64,000 bases of DNA from Streptomyces ureilyticus (GTDB taxonomy: Bacteria; Actinomycetota; Actinomycetes; Streptomycetales; Streptomycetaceae): contig NZ_JAAKZX010000005.1 of assembly GCF_011045025.1 (NCBI RefSeq), positions 1 through 64,000 on the forward strand. Direction: 5' to 3'. The notes beneath the pieces were generated by a model. The model searched no databases and was not told where the DNA came from. It worked only from the letters and a program-made list of their open reading frames with translations. Shown here piece after piece: positions 61,566-64,000 of the stretch. Both the position numbers and the translations under genes were made by a program. Numbering within the stretch: the stretch's first letter is position 1; each line of letters opens with the position of its first letter.

Positions 61566-61596
61566 AGTCTTCAGCTTGAAGCGCACTTCAAGTCAA
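61566..61596 (-). promoter_or_regulatory. MerR-type promoter for the aldo/keto reductase
   Basis: On the minus strand a -35 TTGACT (61596-61591) and a -10 AAGACT (61571-61566) are separated by 19 bp. The spacer region holds the dyad CTTGAAG-TGCG-CTTCAAG (61575-61592). Long spacing with a centred dyad is the hallmark of MerR-family activated promoters. The regulator gene is not in this window. Confidence 0.65.
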
Positions 61597-62270
61597 GGGC
61601 TTTCGGGCCGGTCGGCGAACGGTCCCTCCAGCGCCGCCCACTGCAGCAGCATGATGGTCTTCGCGTCGGCGATCTCGCCGGTTCGGATCATCTCCAGGGC
61701 CCGGCGGAAGGGTAGTTCGAGGATTTCGATGTCCTCACCCTCCTCGTCCAGGCCGCCGCCTTCGTGCGTGTGGGTCGAGGGGTCGTAGGCAGCGGCGTAG
61801 AAGCTGACGCGTTCGGTGACCGAGCCGGGGCTCATGTAGACGTCGAATACGTGTTGGATCTCGCCGATGGTGTGGCCGGTCTCCTCCACGACCTCGCGGC
61901 GTACGGCCAGTTCCGGGTGTTCGTCCTCGTCGTCGAGCAAGCCGCCCGGGGTTTCGATCAGCATGCCGTCGGGGTGGCCGTTGACGTAGACCGGGAAGCG
62001 GAACTGGCGGGTGAGCAGGACGGTTTCGCGTTCGGCGTCGTACAGGAGCATCGTGGCGCCGTTGCCGCGGTCGTGCGTTTCGCGTTCCTGGGTGGTCCAG
62101 GTGCCGTCGGCGTGCTGGAAGTCGAAGGTTGTGGTGCGTTCGACGTACCAGTGGCTGGACAGGAGTTTCACGTCTCGGACCTTGACCCGGGGGTTGCCGG
62201 TGAGGTCGCGGCCGGTCTGGTCGAGTTCAGTGCGGCCGCGGCGGTCCGGGGTGTCTATGCCGGCGGTCAT
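61593..62270 (-). CDS. Nudix hydrolase, ADP-sugar/GDP-mannose pyrophosphatase-like
   Basis: A 225-residue Nudix hydrolase that should cleave a nucleoside diphosphate linked to another moiety. The Nudix box is GGLLDDEDEHPELAVRREVV-EETG at about residues 128-151, with the REVVEE catalytic core; VLLTRQFRFPVYVNGHPDG and FYAAAYDP are typical of the NudK/NudF group that hydrolyses GDP-mannose or ADP-ribose. ATG 62270 is the first start consistent with the conserved region. It is followed directly by the promoter of the aldo/keto reductase, so the two genes may be separately transcribed. Confidence 0.9.
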   Translation of the reverse strand: MTAGIDTPDRRGRTELDQTGRDLTGNPRVKVRDVKLLSSHWYVERTTTFDFQHADGTWTTQERETHDRGNGATMLLYDAERETVLLTRQFRFPVYVNGHPDGMLIETPGGLLDDEDEHPELAVRREVVEETGHTIGEIQHVFDVYMSPGSVTERVSFYAAAYDPSTHTHEGGGLDEEGEDIEILELPFRRALEMIRTGEIADAKTIMLLQWAALEGPFADRPESP

Positions 62271-62405
62271 CGGGCACGGTTCCGGCGGCGGGGACGAAGG
62301 ACATGCAAGTTGCTCATGCCTGCTTTTATCACTTCTCCTGCCGCCGGTGGGTGGGAGGGCGTCCCCGCCCACCGGCGACTCGCCAACACACAGTCCCCGG
62401 CCCCG

Positions 62406-63935
62406 TCAGAGAAAGCTAACCCCCTGCGCAAGCGCCAGCTCAGTGGAGTAGTTGATCGTGTTCGTCGCCGACCGCATGTACGCCTTCCACGCATCGGACC
62501 CCGACTCGCGCCCCCCGCCAGTGTCCTTCTCGCCCCCGAAGGCGCCCCCGATCTCCGCTCCCGAGGTGCCGATATTGACGTTCGCGATCCCGCAGTCGGA
62601 CCCGGCCGCGGACAGGAAGATCTCCGCCTCCTGCTGATCCCGCGTGAAGATGCTGGACGACAGCCCTTGGGGAACGTCGTTGTGCAGCGCGATCGCCTCG
62701 TCGAGCGTGTCGTACGTCAGCACGTACAGGATCGGGGCGAACGTCTCCTCCCGTACGACGTCGGTCTGTTCGTCGACACGGACGAGAGCCGGCTCTGTGT
62801 ACGCGGCTGATGGCGCCGCCTCGGTCAGACGCCGGTTGCCGCCCGCCAGGATCTTGCCGCCCTGGGCCTGGACACGCGCCAGGGCATCGTTCATGGCGTC
62901 AAGCGCCGCCGTCGTGATGAGCGGGCCGACCAGCGTCGTCTCGTCGAACGGGTCGCCGATCGGGAGCTTCCGGTACGCGGCGGTCAGACGCTCGACGACA
63001 GCGTCGGCGATGTCCCGGTGGACGATCAGGCGCCGCAGCGTCGTGCAGCGCTGGCCGGCCGTGCCCGCCGCGGCGAAGACTATGCCCTGGATGGCGAGGT
63101 CCAGGTCGGCGGACGGGGCGACGATCGTGGCGTTGTTGCCGCCGAGTTCCAGCAGACTGCGGCCGAAACGGGCCGCGACCCGGGGACCGACCTCGCGGCC
63201 CATGCGGGTGGAGCCGGTGGCGCTGACGAGCGCGACCCGGGCGTCGTCCACGAGCTTCTCGCCGACGGTGCGGTCGCCGAGCAGCAGACGGTGTACGTCG
63301 CGGGGGGCGCCGACCTCCTCAGCGGCCCGGTCCAGCAGCCTGTCGCAGGCCAGGGAGATCAGCGGGGTGAGTTCCGAGGGCTTCCAGATCACGGTGTCGC
63401 CGCAGACCAGGGCGACCGCGGTGTTCCAGGACCACACGGCGGCGGGGAAGTTGAAGGCGGAGATGACGCCGACGACGCCGAGAGGGTGCCAGGTCTCGGC
63501 GAGGCGGTGGCCGGGGCGTTCGGAGGCGATCGTGCGGCCGTACAGCTGGCGGGACAGGCCGACCGCGAAGTCGCAGATGTCGATCATTTCCTGGATCTCG
63601 CCGAGTGCTTCGGAGCGGATCTTGCCCGCTTCGATGGTGACGAGGTCGGCCAGGTCGCTCTTGTGCGCGCGCAGCAACTCGCCAAGGCGGCGGACGAGTT
63701 CACCGCGGCGCGGCGCCGGCGTGGTGCGCCAGGTCAGGAAGGCCGTACGGCTTGCCGCGATCGCCGCTTCGGTGTCGGCGTCGGTGGCGGCCGTCAGGCC
63801 GAAGAGGTTCTCGCCGGTGATGGGCGTACGCGCCTGGAAGTCGCTGCCCTCGGGGACGGCGGCCCCGATGTGGTCCAGGGCCGTACGGGCGCGGGCGCGC
63901 AGGTCGTCCGTGGTGGGCAGGGTGGTGCTGGTCAT
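62406..63935 (-). CDS. Aldehyde dehydrogenase, ALDH7/piperidine-6-carboxylate type
   Basis: A 509-residue NAD-dependent aldehyde dehydrogenase. It has the nucleotide-binding GVISAFNFPAAVWSWN and WKPSELTPL, the general-base region LLELGGNNA, and the catalytic cysteine in GQRCTTLRR. The C-terminal GTSGAEIGGAFGGEKDTGGG segment and following ESGSDAWKAYMR are characteristic of ALDH7 (antiquitin), which oxidises alpha-aminoadipate semialdehyde in lysine catabolism; in Streptomyces this gene commonly accompanies a lysine aminotransferase. That partner is not visible here because the window ends. ATG 63935 has an AGGAG ribosome site. Confidence 0.92.
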   Translation of the reverse strand: MTSTTLPTTDDLRARARTALDHIGAAVPEGSDFQARTPITGENLFGLTAATDADTEAAIAASRTAFLTWRTTPAPRRGELVRRLGELLRAHKSDLADLVTIEAGKIRSEALGEIQEMIDICDFAVGLSRQLYGRTIASERPGHRLAETWHPLGVVGVISAFNFPAAVWSWNTAVALVCGDTVIWKPSELTPLISLACDRLLDRAAEEVGAPRDVHRLLLGDRTVGEKLVDDARVALVSATGSTRMGREVGPRVAARFGRSLLELGGNNATIVAPSADLDLAIQGIVFAAAGTAGQRCTTLRRLIVHRDIADAVVERLTAAYRKLPIGDPFDETTLVGPLITTAALDAMNDALARVQAQGGKILAGGNRRLTEAAPSAAYTEPALVRVDEQTDVVREETFAPILYVLTYDTLDEAIALHNDVPQGLSSSIFTRDQQEAEIFLSAAGSDCGIANVNIGTSGAEIGGAFGGEKDTGGGRESGSDAWKAYMRSATNTINYSTELALAQGVSFL

Positions 63936-63946
63936 GACGCTCCTGT

Positions 63947-64000
63947 TCAGAGGGAAGAGGGGGTGAGGCCTAGCTGCTCGCTGACCTGCGCCAGGGAGGC
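63947..64000 (-). CDS. C-terminal fragment of an unidentified gene
   Basis: Seventeen codons (ending ...SEQLGLTPSSL) followed by TGA at 63949-63947, directly upstream of the aldehyde dehydrogenase ribosome site on the same strand. The frame runs off the window edge, so this is the 3' end of an upstream operon gene. It is too short to identify. Confidence 0.5.
   Translation of the reverse strand, partial: ASLAQVSEQLGLTPSSL

Noticed and set aside
1..64000. tRNA, rRNA, CRISPR or insertion sequence
   Set aside because: I saw no cloverleaf with a conserved T-arm, no regularly spaced direct repeats of CRISPR length and no transposase motifs.

Overview
The window is about 64 kb of very GC-rich actinobacterial DNA. 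Codon use, gene families and gene order all fit Streptomyces: polyketide synthase plus halogenase, MmyB-type regulator, DUF427 protein, GH15 hydrolase, LCP protein, and a TTA codon in a biosynthetic gene. The first 19 bases match the Tn5/Nextera mosaic end with one mismatch, so the left edge is a raw contig end carrying adapter sequence. The right edge cuts a gene. I saw no rRNA, tRNA, CRISPR array, insertion sequence or prophage.

Region 1 (1-12.1 kb): a RibD-type reductase, a small hypothetical gene with an Rrf2 regulator, then a compact two-gene natural-product locus. That locus is one large type I PKS (acyl ligase-ACP-KS-AT-DH-KR-ACP-TE) translationally coupled to an FAD-dependent halogenase. 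Region 2 (12-18.6 kb): ordinary metabolism, with an XRE/MmyB regulator divergent from a quinone oxidoreductase, a GH15 hydrolase, a glycosyltransferase and an MFS transporter.

Region 3 (18.9-32.0 kb) is the most unusual part. Two convergent, tightly coupled operons each begin with a paralogous membrane GGDEF-EAL (c-di-GMP) protein. The plus operon continues with an MbtH-A-PCP-reductase NRPS-like enzyme and a divergent leucyl/phenylalanyl-tRNA-protein transferase (Aat). In the minus operon the GGDEF-EAL protein is fused in frame to a complete PLP-dependent alpha-oxoamine synthase (AONS/KBL family) and is followed by a methyltransferase. I know of no described system with this combination. My working hypothesis is a c-di-GMP-linked pathway to a small amino-aldehyde, amino-ketone or dipeptide-type molecule that uses aminoacyl-tRNA.

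Region 4 (32.1-59.6 kb) is a Wzx/Wzy-type exopolysaccharide cluster. It makes dTDP-L-rhamnose (rmlA-D), UDP-glucuronate and probably UDP-xylose (ugd plus a decarboxylase), and UDP-ManNAc/ManNAcA (wecB plus a WecC-like dehydrogenase). A DegT aminotransferase and two more epimerases may supply other sugars. Assembly uses a priming sugar transferase, four glycosyltransferase domains, a flippase fused in frame to one of them, a polymerase, a Wzz/BY-kinase-like protein with a degenerate P-loop, an LCP protein, a methyltransferase, a 2OG-Fe(II) oxygenase and a beta-helix protein. A recurring element with core TTTACGNCGTAWA, in five copies of varying quality, lies at the promoter region of every transcription unit of this cluster, including that of a TetR gene at its right end, which is the obvious candidate regulator.

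Region 5 (59.6-64 kb) is housekeeping: a duplicated DUF427 protein, an aldo/keto reductase behind a MerR-type promoter, a Nudix hydrolase, an ALDH7-type aldehyde dehydrogenase and the last 17 codons of an unidentified gene.
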